Shown: positions 6,791 through 15,986, counted from the stretch's first letter. The stretch: 64,000 nt of DNA from Pseudonocardia cypriaca (GCF_006717045.1 NZ_VFPH01000001.1:620001-684000), one strand, 5' to 3'. The notes: a model not told the origin generated them from the sequence alone. Numbers and translations: made by a program.

Positions 6791-8245
6791 ATGCACGAGA
6801 CGCACGTGGACGTTGCGATCGTCGGGAGCGGGTTCGCCGGCCTCGGCGCCGCGGTACGGCTGCGCGGGGCGGGTCGCGAGGACTTCCTGATCCTGGAGAA
6901 GGGCGACAGCCTCGGCGGCACGTGGCGCGACAACACATACCCGGGCTGCGCCTGCGACGTGCAGTCGCACCTGTACTCGTTCTCCTTCGCGCCGAACCCG
7001 GAGTGGACGCGCACGTTCGCCCGGCAACCGGAGATCCGCGCCTACCTGGAGCGCGTCGCCGACCGGTTCGGGCTGCGCGACCGGGTCCGCTTCGGCGCCG
7101 AGGTCACCGCGGCGCGCTGGGTGGGTAAGGGCTGGGAGCTGCAGCTCGCGGACGGCTCGCAGGTGCACGCGCGCGTCGTCGTATGGGGTACCGGGGCGCT
7201 GCACGAGCCGTCCGTGCCCGACCTCCCGGGCCTCGACGAGTTCACCGGCACCGTGTTCCACTCCGCGCAGTGGCGCCACGACCACGACCTGACCGGCCGG
7301 CGCGTCGCCGTCATCGGGACGGGGGCGAGCGCGATCCAGTTCGTGCCGGCGATCCAGCCGCGGGTCGCCTCGCTGACGCTGTTCCAGCGCACCGCGCCGT
7401 GGGTGCTGCCGAAGCCCGACCGTCCGGTGCCCGCCGCGATGCGCCGGCTCTACCGGGCCGTTCCGGCGGTCCAGCGGCTGCAGCGCGCGTTGATCTACGC
7501 CCGCAACGAGATGCTCGTCAGCGGGTTCCTGAAGCCGCGGCGGATGGCGTTGATCGAGCGGTTCGCCCGCTCCTACCTGCACCGGGTGTTCGCCGACCGG
7601 CCCGACCTCGAGGCCAAGGTCACCCCGGACTTCACCATCGGCTGCAAGCGCATCCTGATGTCCAACGACTACTACCCGGCGCTCAAGCGCCCCAACGTCG
7701 ACGTCGTCACCGAGAAGATCGTGCGGGTCACGCCGAACGGGGTGATCACGGCCGACGGCGTCGAGCACGAGGTCGACACGATCATCTTCGGCACCGGGTT
7801 CACGGTCGGGGCCGGGCTGGGCAAGTCGGTGCCGATCACCGGCCGCGACGGCGTGCGGCTCGCCGACCAGGGCGCCGTCGAGGGCTTCCTGGGCACGACG
7901 ATCGCCGGGTTCCCGAACCTGTTCGTCCTCACCGGCCCGAACACCGGGCTCGGGCACAGCTCGATGGTCTTCATGATCGAGTCGCAGCTGAACTACGTGC
8001 TGGACGCGTTGCGCGTGCTCGACGAGCACGGCGCCGTGGCCCTGGACACCCGCCGGGACCGCCAGGAGGCCTACAACGCCCGGCTGCAGGGCCGGCTCGA
8101 CGGCTCGGTGTGGACCGCGGGCGGCTGTGCGAGCTGGTACCTCGACGACGACGGCCGCAACCGCACCCTCTGGCCGGGCTACACCTTCGACTTCCGCCGC
8201 CGCACCCGCAAGGTCCGCCCCGCGGACCACGAGCTGCTCGCGTAG
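6791..8245 (+). CDS. Flavin-containing monooxygenase of the Baeyer-Villiger type
   Basis: A 484-residue FAD/NADPH enzyme. The first Rossmann motif GSGFAG is at residues 12-17, the Baeyer-Villiger fingerprint F-x-G-x-x-x-H-x-x-x-W appears as FTGTVFHSAQW near residue 150, and the second nucleotide motif GTGASA follows near residue 176. GTWRDNTYPGCACDVQSHLYSFSF is typical of cyclohexanone and steroid monooxygenase relatives. It would insert oxygen next to a ketone using NADPH. The ATG at 6791 has GAGGA about 8 bp upstream. It is divergent from, and probably controlled by, the neighbouring TetR through the 40-bp dyad. Natural substrate unknown. Confidence 0.92.
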   Translation: MHETHVDVAIVGSGFAGLGAAVRLRGAGREDFLILEKGDSLGGTWRDNTYPGCACDVQSHLYSFSFAPNPEWTRTFARQPEIRAYLERVADRFGLRDRVRFGAEVTAARWVGKGWELQLADGSQVHARVVVWGTGALHEPSVPDLPGLDEFTGTVFHSAQWRHDHDLTGRRVAVIGTGASAIQFVPAIQPRVASLTLFQRTAPWVLPKPDRPVPAAMRRLYRAVPAVQRLQRALIYARNEMLVSGFLKPRRMALIERFARSYLHRVFADRPDLEAKVTPDFTIGCKRILMSNDYYPALKRPNVDVVTEKIVRVTPNGVITADGVEHEVDTIIFGTGFTVGAGLGKSVPITGRDGVRLADQGAVEGFLGTTIAGFPNLFVLTGPNTGLGHSSMVFMIESQLNYVLDALRVLDEHGAVALDTRRDRQEAYNARLQGRLDGSVWTAGGCASWYLDDDGRNRTLWPGYTFDFRRRTRKVRPADHELLA

Positions 8246-8251
8246 GCCCCC

Positions 8252-8405
8252 CGCGACTCGCGCACACTCACACCGCGACTCGCGCGCACTCACACCGCGA
8301 CTCGCGGGCGTGGCGCGCCCGCTCCGTCCGCGAGTCGCGCTCTGGGTGTACGCGAGTCGCGGTCTGGATGCGCGCGAGTTGCGCTGTGGGTGTGCGCGAG
8401 TCGGG
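8252..8405. repeat. Mirror-image array of a 22-bp repeat (locus 1)
   Basis: CGCGACTCGCG occurs at 8252, 8274 and 8296, exactly 22 bp apart, separated by an 11-bp spacer such as CACACTCACAC. After a 22-bp centre the inverse, CGCGAGTCGCG or a one-base variant, occurs at 8329, 8351, 8373 and 8395, again exactly 22 bp apart. The array lies between the monooxygenase stop and the menC start. The 11-mer is itself nearly palindromic, so the whole region can form one long stem or a row of short ones. A second array of the same unit is at 14709-14884. Confidence 0.9.
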
Positions 8406-8428
8406 GCGGGCGCACGTAGGGTCGGCCG

Positions 8429-9367
8429 GTGCTCGACGTCTACGCCATCCCGCTGACCACTCGTTTCCGGGGGATCACGGTCCGCGAGGGAGTGCTGATC
8501 GAGGGTCCGGCCGGGTGGGGGGAGTTCTGCCCGTTCGCCGACTACGACGACCGGGAGTCGGCGCCCTGGCTCGCCGCCGCGCGGGAGGCGGCCGAGGAGG
8601 GCTGGCCCGAGCCGGTGCGGGACCGGGTCGCGGTGAACTGCATCGTGCCGGCCGTCGGTCCGGAGCGGGCGCAGGAGATCGTGCGGGCATCGGGTTGTGC
8701 CACGGCGAAGGTCAAGGTCGCCGACGGGGCCGGCTCGCTGCCCGCCGACCTGGAGCGGGTGGCCGCCGTCCGCGATGCGCTGGGCCCGGCGGGGGCGATC
8801 CGGGTGGACGCCAACGCCGCGTGGAGCGTCGACGAGGCGGTCGACGCGATCGCCGCGCTGGACCGCGAGGCGGGCGGGCTGCAGTACGTCGAGCAGCCCT
8901 GCCGGACCGTCGACGAGCTGGCGGCGGTCCGCCGCAAGGTCGACGTCCCGATCGCGGCGGACGAGTCGATCCGCCGGGCCGAGGACCCGTTGCGGGTGGC
9001 CGTGGCCGGGGCGGCGGACGTCGCGGTGCTGAAGGTCGCGCCGCTCGGCGGCGTCCGGAGGGCATTGGCCGTCGCGGAGGCGTGCGGGCTGCCGTGCGTG
9101 GTGTCGTCTGCGCTGGAGACGAGCGTCGGCATGGCGGCCGAGCTGGCGCTGGCCGGGGCGCTGCCGCGGCTGGACATGGCGTGCGGCCTCGGTACGGGCG
9201 CGTTGCTCACCGCGGACGTGGTCGACGACCCGATCCGACCCCGGGACGGCTGGCTCCCGGTGCCGCGGCGCGCGCCCGAGCCGGTTCGGCGCTCGGCCGT
9301 CGCCGCCGGTCCGGACCGCGTGCGCTGGTGGCAGGAGCGGCTCACCCGAGTTGCGGCCGCCCTCTGA
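8429..9367 (+). CDS. menC: o-Succinylbenzoate synthase
   Basis: A 312-residue enolase-superfamily enzyme of the short actinobacterial MenC type. It dehydrates SHCHC to o-succinylbenzoate in menaquinone synthesis. The catalytic set is visible: K94 and K96 in ATAKVKV, metal ligands D127 (RVDANAAW), E155 (YVEQP) and D178 (AADES), and K202 in VLKVAPLGG. The GTG start at 8429 has no ribosome site but a TAGGGT hexamer 6 bp upstream, suggesting a leaderless transcript. Its stop overlaps the next start by one base (TGATG), so the two are probably translated together. No other men gene is in the window. Confidence 0.95.
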   Translation: MLDVYAIPLTTRFRGITVREGVLIEGPAGWGEFCPFADYDDRESAPWLAAAREAAEEGWPEPVRDRVAVNCIVPAVGPERAQEIVRASGCATAKVKVADGAGSLPADLERVAAVRDALGPAGAIRVDANAAWSVDEAVDAIAALDREAGGLQYVEQPCRTVDELAAVRRKVDVPIAADESIRRAEDPLRVAVAGAADVAVLKVAPLGGVRRALAVAEACGLPCVVSSALETSVGMAAELALAGALPRLDMACGLGTGALLTADVVDDPIRPRDGWLPVPRRAPEPVRRSAVAAGPDRVRWWQERLTRVAAAL

Positions 9368-10299
9368 TGTCGGTCGTGGTGGTGGGCGCGGGCATCGCCG
9401 GGACGGCCTGTGCTGCCGAGCTCGCGGCGGCGGGCGTGCCCGTGCGGCTGCTGGAGCGGGCGGGCGAGGTCGGCGGGCGGATGGGTGGCCGGGTCGTCGC
9501 GGGACGCCCGGTGGATCTCGGCGCCGCCTACTTCACCGTGCGGGACCCCGGCTTCGAGCAGGTGGTGCTGCGGTGGCAGGCAGCGGGGCTCGCGCGACCG
9601 TGGACCTCCGAGCTCGCCGTGCTGAGCGGCGGCACTCGCGACCGGGCCCCGGGGCCGCAGCGGTGGGCCGCCCCCGGAGGGTTGGGCGCGCTCGTCGCGG
9701 ACCTGGCGGCCGCGCTCCCGGTCGAGCTCGGCCACGAGGTCCGCCGGGTGGGGCCGGGCCCGGTCGTGGACGGGGAGCCCGCCGACGCCGTCGTGCTCGC
9801 GATGCCCGACCCGGAGGCGTTGCGGTTGCTCGATCACCCCGTGACGAGTCGGCTCGCCGGGCGGGAGTGGCGGCCCGCGGTCGCGGTCGCGGCCGCATGG
9901 CCCGACCGGGAGTGGGCGGAGCTGCCCGCCGCGTTCGTCAACGACCACCCGGTGCTCACGCTGATCGCCGACGACGGTGCGCGGCGCGGCGACGGTGCTC
10001 CCGTCCTGGTCGCGCACACGACCGCCGAGGTCGCGCGTGCCCACGAGGCCGAGCCGGACGGCGCGATCGAGCCCGTTCTCGACGCGCTGCGTGCGCTGCT
10101 CGGCGTCAGCAGTTCGCCCGTGTGGACGCTGGCGCACCACTGGCCCTACGCGTCCCCGGACGGCGTCCGTGAGGAGCCGTACCACCTCACGGCCGACGGG
10201 ATCGGGCTGGCAGGCGACGGCTGGGGGAGCCCGCGGGTGGAGACCGCGTGGCGCTCTGGCCACCTGCTCGGCCGGGCTTTGGTCGAGCGGGTGCGGTAG
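9367..10299 (+). CDS. Renalase-like FAD-dependent oxidoreductase
   Basis: A 310-residue NAD(P)/FAD oxidoreductase. The FAD Rossmann motif GAGIAGTACAAEL is at residues 7-19, followed by LERAGEVGGRMGG, the GG doublet of the amine oxidase superfamily, and a C-terminal GIGLAGDGWGSPRVETAWRSG, which closes over the flavin. Length and motif spacing match bacterial renalase-like proteins rather than full-size amine oxidases. It is translationally coupled to menC, but an involvement in menaquinone metabolism is not established. Bacterial renalases oxidise misformed dihydronicotinamides, so a housekeeping repair role is an alternative. Confidence 0.82.
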   Translation: MSVVVVGAGIAGTACAAELAAAGVPVRLLERAGEVGGRMGGRVVAGRPVDLGAAYFTVRDPGFEQVVLRWQAAGLARPWTSELAVLSGGTRDRAPGPQRWAAPGGLGALVADLAAALPVELGHEVRRVGPGPVVDGEPADAVVLAMPDPEALRLLDHPVTSRLAGREWRPAVAVAAAWPDREWAELPAAFVNDHPVLTLIADDGARRGDGAPVLVAHTTAEVARAHEAEPDGAIEPVLDALRALLGVSSSPVWTLAHHWPYASPDGVREEPYHLTADGIGLAGDGWGSPRVETAWRSGHLLGRALVERVR

Positions 10300-10328
10300 G
10301 CGCGTCCTGCGGGTTAGCGTGCTGAGCT

Positions 10329-11720
10329 GTGCCGCCTCCCGCTGATCCACTCGTCGCGGACCTGCTCGCCGCGCTCCCGGCCGACCGCGTCGTCGTCGAC
10401 CCGGACGTCGTGGCGCCGTTCCTGCACGACGAGGCCGAGTGGGCGCCGTACGGGCGGGCCGCCGCGGTGGTGCGGCCGCGCAGCACGGCCGAGGTCGCCG
10501 CGGTCGTCGCGGCCTGCGCCCGGCACGTGCGCCCCCTGGTGCCGCGCGGCGCGGGCACCGGCCTGTCCGGCGGGGCGAACGCGGTGGACGGGTGCGTGGT
10601 GCTGTCCACCGAGCGGATGCGCGAGATCGTCGAGATCGACGAGGCCGAGCGGCTCGCCGTCGTCCAGCCGGGCGTGGTCAACGACGACCTGCGCGCGGCG
10701 GTGGCGCAACGCGGCCTGTGGTACCCGCCGGACCCGGCGAGCTCGCCGTGGTCGACGATCGGCGGCAACGTCGCCACCAACGCGGGCGGCCTGTGCTGCG
10801 TGAAGTACGGCGTCACCCGCGACTACGTGCTCGCGCTCGAGGTCGTCACCGCGGCGGGCGACGTGGTGCGGGTCGGGCGACGCACCGCGAAGGGCGTCGC
10901 GGGCTACGACCTCGCCGGGCTCATGGTCGGCTCCGAGGGCACCCTCGGGGTGATCACCGAGATCACCGTGCGGCTGCGGCCGCTGCGCACCGGCTCACCG
11001 CGCACCGTCGTCGGCTTCTTCGACACGCTCACCGCGGCCGGGGACGCGGTCTCCCGGGTCACCGCGCGCGGGCTGCAGCCCTCGGCGTTCGAGCTGATCG
11101 ACCGCGTGTGCCTGCGCGCCGTCAACGACTGGAAGCACGCAGGCCTGCCCGAGGACGCGGCCGTGCTGCTGCTCGCCCAGACCGACCTCCCCGAGCCCGC
11201 CGCCGAGCAGGAGGCCGCGGCGATCCACGCGGAGTTCGAGGCCGCAGGCGCGCGGGAAGCCGTCTTCTCGACCGACCCCACCGAGGCCGACGCGCTCTTC
11301 GACGCCCGGCGCGTGGCCTACCCGGCGCTGGAGCAGCGCGGCGACGCGATGCTCACCGAGGACGTCTGCCTCCCACGCGGGCGGCTCGCCGAGATGCTCG
11401 CCCGCGTCGAGGACATCGCCGCGCGGCACGACGTGCTGATCGCCAACATCGCGCACGCGGGCGACGGCAACCTGCACCCGCTGCTCATCACCCCGCACGG
11501 CGACGAAGCCGCGAGGCGCAGGGCGCAGGCGGCGTTCGCCGACATCGTCGACTCCGCGCTCGAGCTCGGGGGCACCGTCACCGGCGAGCACGGCGTCGGG
11601 CTGCTCAAGCTGCCCGGTATGCGAGCCGAGCTCGGCCCAGAGGTCCTCGCGCTGCAACGCGCGGTGAAGCAGGCTCTGGATCCCCACGGGATCCTCAACC
11701 CCGGCAAGGTGGTCGCGTGA
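10329..11720 (+). CDS. GlcD-like FAD-linked 2-hydroxyacid dehydrogenase
   Basis: A 463-residue enzyme of the VAO/PCMH flavin family. The FAD-binding half carries PRGAGTGLSGGANAV near residues 75-90 and SSPWSTIGGNVATNAGG; the C-terminal oxidase domain ends in IAHAGDGNLHP and GTVTGEHGVGLLKLPG, which hold the flavin and metal or substrate carboxylate. Relatives oxidise glycolate, D-lactate or D-2-hydroxyglutarate and pass electrons to the quinone pool. The GTG start is preceded by TAGCGT at 10315-10320, suggesting a leaderless transcript. Its stop overlaps the malonyl-CoA synthetase start by 4 bp (GTGA), so both products may serve one small-acid pathway; which acid is unknown. Confidence 0.88.
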   Translation: MPPPADPLVADLLAALPADRVVVDPDVVAPFLHDEAEWAPYGRAAAVVRPRSTAEVAAVVAACARHVRPLVPRGAGTGLSGGANAVDGCVVLSTERMREIVEIDEAERLAVVQPGVVNDDLRAAVAQRGLWYPPDPASSPWSTIGGNVATNAGGLCCVKYGVTRDYVLALEVVTAAGDVVRVGRRTAKGVAGYDLAGLMVGSEGTLGVITEITVRLRPLRTGSPRTVVGFFDTLTAAGDAVSRVTARGLQPSAFELIDRVCLRAVNDWKHAGLPEDAAVLLLAQTDLPEPAAEQEAAAIHAEFEAAGAREAVFSTDPTEADALFDARRVAYPALEQRGDAMLTEDVCLPRGRLAEMLARVEDIAARHDVLIANIAHAGDGNLHPLLITPHGDEAARRRAQAAFADIVDSALELGGTVTGEHGVGLLKLPGMRAELGPEVLALQRAVKQALDPHGILNPGKVVA

Positions 11721-13129
11721 ACCCGCTGTTCCCCGCTCTCCTCGACCCGGACGACCGGCCCGCGCTGCGGTTCGGCGACGACGCGCTCACCTACCGGCAG
11801 CTCGCGGGGGCCGCCGGGGCGCTCGCGGGTTCGCTCGCTGGGTGCAAGCGCGTCGCCGTGCACGCCACGCCGACGATCCACACGGCGGTCGGCGTCACGG
11901 CGGCGCTGCTCGCGGGCGTCGCCGCGGTCCCGGTCAACCCGAAGCTGGGGGAGCGGGAGCTGGGCCACGTGGTCGGCGACTGCGCGCCCGACGTGGCGTT
12001 GGCCGCGCCCGGAGCGACGCTGCCCGGTCCGCTCGGGGCGCTCCCGCGGATCGACGTCGACCTCACCGCCACCGGATCCGCGCCGGCACAGCAGCCGCCG
12101 CCGGACGTCCCGGCGCTCGTGATCTACACGTCCGGCACCACCGGCCCGCCGAAGGGTGCGGTGCTGCCGCGCAGTGCCGTGGCGTACGACCTCGACGCGC
12201 TCGCCGAGGCGTGGGACTGGACGGCCGACGACCTGCTCGCCCATGCACTGCCGCTGTTCCACGTGCACGGGCTGGTGCTCGGCGTGCTCGGCCCGCTGCG
12301 CCGCGGCGGCGGCCTGCACCACATCGGCAGGCTGGACGCGCCGGTGCTCGCCGCGGCGGGGGCGTCGATGGTGTTCGGCGTGCCGACGCAGTACCACCGG
12401 CTCGCCGACCAGCTCGAGTCCGACGCGGAGTCGGCGAAGGAGATCGGGCGGGCCCGGCTGCTCGTGTCCGGGTCGGCCGCGCTCACCGCCGTCGACCACG
12501 CCCGCCTGCACCGCGCCACCGGTCTGGCCGTGCGTGAGCGGTACGGGCTCACCGAGACGCTGATCCTGACGGCTGCGCGGGCCGCCGACGAGCCCGAGGT
12601 CGGCACGGTCGGCGGCCCGCTGCGCGGAACCGAGATCCGGCTCGCGCCGGTGCCGGGCGGCGAGGACGACGGGCTGGGCGCGGTCGAGGTGCGCGGACCG
12701 AGCCTGTTCAACGGCTACCTCAACCGTCCGGACGCCACCGCCGCCGCGCACACCGCGGACGGCTGGTTCGCCACCGGCGACATCGGCCGCTGGACCGAGA
12801 GCGGCGCGCTCGCGATCGTCGGGCGCAGCGCCACCGACCTGATCAAGTCCGGCGGCTACAAGATCGGAGCAGGGGAGATCGAGAACGCGCTGCTGGAACA
12901 CCCGGGAGTGGCGGAGGCGGCGGTCCTCGGGGTGCCGGACGCCGACCTCGGGGAGCGGATCGTCGCGCACGTCGTGCCGGCGGGCGCCGCCCCGCCGGAA
13001 CGGGAGCTGATCGACCACGTCGCCGCGCTGCTCGCGCCCCACAAGCGGCCGCGCGAGATCCGGTTCACCGAGGCGCTGCCGCGCAACGACATGGGGAAGG
13101 TGCAGAAGTCCCGCCTTCCGCGGGAGTGA
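11717..13129 (+). CDS. matB: Malonyl-CoA synthetase
   Basis: A 470-residue adenylate-forming ligase. It resembles the Streptomyces MatB protein over its whole length, as I recall that sequence: the ATP loop YTSGTTGPPKGAVLPR at residue 137, HALPLFHVHGLVLGVLGPLRRGG, RYGLTETL, TDLIKSGGYKIGAGEIENALLEHP near residue 375 and the catalytic lysine region NDMGKVQKS near 460. MatB makes malonyl-CoA or methylmalonyl-CoA from the free acid, ATP and CoA in the cytosol. The GTG start overlaps the preceding dehydrogenase stop (GTGA). No malonyl-CoA decarboxylase or malonate carrier is next to it, so it may supply extender units rather than catabolise malonate. Confidence 0.92.
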   Translation: MNPLFPALLDPDDRPALRFGDDALTYRQLAGAAGALAGSLAGCKRVAVHATPTIHTAVGVTAALLAGVAAVPVNPKLGERELGHVVGDCAPDVALAAPGATLPGPLGALPRIDVDLTATGSAPAQQPPPDVPALVIYTSGTTGPPKGAVLPRSAVAYDLDALAEAWDWTADDLLAHALPLFHVHGLVLGVLGPLRRGGGLHHIGRLDAPVLAAAGASMVFGVPTQYHRLADQLESDAESAKEIGRARLLVSGSAALTAVDHARLHRATGLAVRERYGLTETLILTAARAADEPEVGTVGGPLRGTEIRLAPVPGGEDDGLGAVEVRGPSLFNGYLNRPDATAAAHTADGWFATGDIGRWTESGALAIVGRSATDLIKSGGYKIGAGEIENALLEHPGVAEAAVLGVPDADLGERIVAHVVPAGAAPPERELIDHVAALLAPHKRPREIRFTEALPRNDMGKVQKSRLPRE

Positions 13130-13160
13130 TTGGGCCCGCGTTATGGGGCACCCTGATCGG

Positions 13161-14702
13161 ATGACGGACGCGACGACCCGCACAGAGAGCCGTATCTTCC
13201 GCGGCGCCGCCGAGGCCGGCAGCCCCCGACTCCACGCGCTTCCCGGAGTCCACCGGGAGGACGCCGTTCCACAGCACGTGCTCGAGATCGAGCGCTTCGA
13301 CACCCAGGACCACCGGCTCGCCGCAGCCGGGATCACCCTCGCGGTGCACCGCGTCGAGGGCGAGCAGCCGCACTGGCGGCTCGATCTCCCGGACGCCGCC
13401 AACGGCGAGGAGCTGCGCGTGCCGCTCGCTCCCGACGCGCCGCCGGTGCCGGAGGTGCCCGGCGAGCTGGCCGAGTTGGTGCGCGGCGTCGTGCGCGACG
13501 GCGAGCTGCGCCCCGCGGGGCAGCTCCGCCGCGTGCGCACCGGCACCCGCCTGCTGGGTGGCGACGACCGCGTGCTCGCCACCGTGACCCACGACCACGT
13601 CACGGTCGCCACGCTCGGCTCGTCGACCGAGGGCGCTGCGTGGACCGAGGTCCAGACGCACGACACGACCGACGACGGGCTCGCCGCCGAGCTCGAACGG
13701 CGCCTCGCCGAGGCCGGACTGCGGCCCGCCACGACGTCGGCGGAGGCGGAGCTGGACCAGCTGCTCCGGCCCGCCGCCCCGAAGCGGCGCCGGGCGGGCG
13801 GGAAGCGGATGAAGGCCGGCACGGCGGGCGCCGCGCTCGTCGACTACCTGGCCGCGCACGTCGACCGGCTCGCCGCCGAGGACCTGCGCGCCCGGCGCGG
13901 CGAGCCCGACGCCGTGCACCAGCTGCGGGTGGCCGCACGGCGGCTGCGCAGCGCGCTGCAGTCGTACCGGCGGCTGCTGGACCGCGAGCGCGCCGACCCG
14001 ATCGTCGACGGCCTGCGGGAGCTGGCCCGCGCGCTCGCCCCGGCCCGTGACGCGGAGGTGCTGCACGAGCGGATTCGCGACGGCCTGCGCGGGCTGGAGC
14101 CGGAGCTGCTGCTCGGGCCGGTGCAGGCGCAGGTCACGCGGCACTACGCGCGTGTGGAGGGCGAGGCCGCGGCGGCGGTGCTCAGCACGCTGGACGGCGA
14201 CGACTACGCCCGCCTGCGGCGCGATCTCGACGATCTGCTGCAGGACCCCCCGCTGACCGAGCGCGCCGCCCGGCCCGCCCACAAGGAGCTGCCGGCGCAC
14301 GTCGCCCGGGCGGCGCGGCGCCTGTCCAGGGCGGTCGACGTGGCGGTCGACGCGAACGCCCCCGCCGACCGGCGGGACATCGCCGTGCACGAGGCCCGTA
14401 AGGCCGGCAAGCGGCTGCGCTACGCCACGGAGGTCGCCCGCCCAGCGGTGGGGAAGGACGCGAAGCGGTTCGCGAAGGAGCTCAAGGGGTTCCAGACCGC
14501 CCTCGGCGAGCACCAGGACACCGTCGTGGCCAGGGAGGCCCTCCGCGAGCTCGCCGCCCAGGCGCACGGCGAGGGGGAGAACGGCTTCGCGTTCGGCATC
14601 CTGCACGGCCGCGACACCGCCCGTGCCACCCGGATCGAGGAGGAGCTCCCGGGCCTGTGGGCCAGTGCCTGGCGCCGCCGCAACCGCCGCTGGCTGAGCT
14701 GA
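13161..14702 (+). CDS. CYTH-like and CHAD domain protein
   Basis: A 513-residue protein. The N-terminal 200 residues are a diverged CYTH-like beta barrel (ESRIFRGA, VHRVEGEQPHWRLDLP). The C-terminal 290 residues are a CHAD domain, recognisable from DAVHQLRVAARRLRSALQSYRRLL and IAVHEARKAGKRLRYATEVARP, with regularly spaced conserved histidines and basic residues. CHAD domains bind polyphosphate and associate with polyphosphate granules. The start may be ATG 13161 or ATG 13143; neither has a clear ribosome site. It lies 31 bp after the malonyl-CoA synthetase stop. No polyphosphate kinase is nearby. Confidence 0.88.
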   Translation: MTDATTRTESRIFRGAAEAGSPRLHALPGVHREDAVPQHVLEIERFDTQDHRLAAAGITLAVHRVEGEQPHWRLDLPDAANGEELRVPLAPDAPPVPEVPGELAELVRGVVRDGELRPAGQLRRVRTGTRLLGGDDRVLATVTHDHVTVATLGSSTEGAAWTEVQTHDTTDDGLAAELERRLAEAGLRPATTSAEAELDQLLRPAAPKRRRAGGKRMKAGTAGAALVDYLAAHVDRLAAEDLRARRGEPDAVHQLRVAARRLRSALQSYRRLLDRERADPIVDGLRELARALAPARDAEVLHERIRDGLRGLEPELLLGPVQAQVTRHYARVEGEAAAAVLSTLDGDDYARLRRDLDDLLQDPPLTERAARPAHKELPAHVARAARRLSRAVDVAVDANAPADRRDIAVHEARKAGKRLRYATEVARPAVGKDAKRFAKELKGFQTALGEHQDTVVAREALRELAAQAHGEGENGFAFGILHGRDTARATRIEEELPGLWASAWRRRNRRWLS

Positions 14703-14708
14703 CCCGCC

Positions 14709-14884
14709 CGCGACTCGCGCACACCCCAGACCGCGACTCGCGCACACCCAGACCGCGACTCGCGTACACGCAGACCGCGACTCGCGGGGGTCGGGCTCCC
14801 TGCCTTCCGCGAGTCGCGCTGTGAGTGCGCGCGAGTCGCGCCCTGAGTGCGGGCGAGTTGCGCTGTGAGTGCACGCGTCGGGCC
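14709..14884. repeat. Mirror-image array of a 22-bp repeat (locus 2)
   Basis: CGCGACTCGCG occurs at 14709, 14732, 14754 and 14776 (steps 23, 22, 22) with spacer CACACCCAGAC or close variants. The inverse occurs at 14808, 14830, 14852 (GGCGAGTTGCG) and, degenerate, at 14874, each 22 bp apart. The left and right halves face each other around a 21-bp centre. The array fills the gap between the CHAD gene stop and the PHP gene start. A solitary CGCGAGTCGCG is also present at 32470-32480, downstream of comEC. Confidence 0.9.
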
Positions 14885-14901
14885 GTGCGACGATCGCGGG
14901 C

Positions 14902-15936
14902 GTGACCGACACCCGGGACGCCGTGGCGGACCTGCGCCGCATCGCCTTCCTGCTGGAGCGCGCGCACGAGTCGACCTACCGGGTCCGGGCGTTCCGCACC
15001 GCGGCCGCCGTGTTGCGCCGGCGCGACCCGGACGAGATCGCGCGGCTCGTGCGCACCGGTGAGCTGGTGCGGCTCAAGGGGGTCGGGGAGGTCACGGCGA
15101 AGTGCGTGGCTGAGTCGGTGCGCGGTGAACCGCCCGCGTACCTGCAGAAGCTGGAGGCGATCGAGCCGTCGCCGCTCGACACGGCCGCCGAGGCGTTGCT
15201 GGAGGCGATCCGCGGGGACTGCCACAGCCACACCGACGCCTCCGACGGCGGGTCGCCGCTGCGGGAGATGGTGGAGACGGCGCAGGCACTCGGCCACGAC
15301 TACCTCGTGATCACCGACCACTCGCCGCGCCTGACCGTTGCGAACGGCCTGTCCGCGGACCGGCTGCGGGCGCAGCTGGACGACATCGCGGAGCTCAACG
15401 CGGAGCTGGGCGCCGACTCCGGGGGCTTCCGGGTGCTCACCGGCATCGAGGTGGACATCAACGAGGACGGTTCCCTCGACCAGGACGAGGACCTGCTCGC
15501 CCGGCTGGACGTGGTCGTGGCGTCGGTGCACTCGAAGCTGCGGATGCCGCGCGCCGAGATGACCGAGCGGATGCTGACGGCGATCGACAACCCGCACGTC
15601 GACGTGCTCGGGCACTGCACCGGGCGGATGGTCACCGGTAACCGGAAGCGGCCGGAGTCGCAGTTCGACGCCGCTGCCGTGTTCGCGGCGTGCGCCGAGC
15701 GGGGGGTGGCGGTCGAGGTGAACTCCCGGCCGGAGCGGCTCGACCCGCCCAGGCGGCTGCTGCGCCTCGCGGTCGAGGCCGGGTGCCGGTTCACGATCGA
15801 CACCGACGCCCACGCACCTGGCCAGCTCGACTGGCTGCGCAACGGGTGCGAGCGCGCGGCCGAGTGCGAGGTCCCCACCGAGCGGATCATGAACACCTGG
15901 CCCGTTGAGCGGCTCCTCACCCGTACGCGTGGCTGA
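14902..15936 (+). CDS. PHP-domain phosphoesterase with N-terminal helix-hairpin-helix (PolX-like C-terminal half)
   Basis: A 344-residue protein. The first 85 residues are a DNA-polymerase-X-type helical domain with a hairpin motif (VRLKGVGEVTAKCV). The rest is a PHP metal-dependent phosphoesterase: DCHSHTDASDGGS, ITDHSPRL, a catalytic GIEVDIN, VASVHSKL, LGHCTGR and FTIDTDAHAP give the usual histidines and acidic residues for three metals. It lacks the polymerase palm, so it is a stand-alone nuclease or phosphatase; similar proteins are annotated as PHP or histidinol-phosphatase-like. I chose GTG 14902, because the ATG at 14869 lies inside the repeat array. Confidence 0.85.
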   Translation: MTDTRDAVADLRRIAFLLERAHESTYRVRAFRTAAAVLRRRDPDEIARLVRTGELVRLKGVGEVTAKCVAESVRGEPPAYLQKLEAIEPSPLDTAAEALLEAIRGDCHSHTDASDGGSPLREMVETAQALGHDYLVITDHSPRLTVANGLSADRLRAQLDDIAELNAELGADSGGFRVLTGIEVDINEDGSLDQDEDLLARLDVVVASVHSKLRMPRAEMTERMLTAIDNPHVDVLGHCTGRMVTGNRKRPESQFDAAAVFAACAERGVAVEVNSRPERLDPPRRLLRLAVEAGCRFTIDTDAHAPGQLDWLRNGCERAAECEVPTERIMNTWPVERLLTRTRG

Positions 15937-15986
15937 TCGAGCGCCACGCCCTCCGCCCAGTTCCAATGGGGCTGGAGGTGCCGCTG

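Noticed and set aside
8252..14884. The 22-bp repeats as CRISPR arrays
   Set aside because: Spacers are 11 bp and nearly identical, the units reverse direction at the centre, and no cas gene is present.
14869..14901. ATG 14869 as the start of the PHP protein
   Set aside because: It lies within the last units of the repeat array and adds residues with no homology; GTG 14902 fits the domain start.
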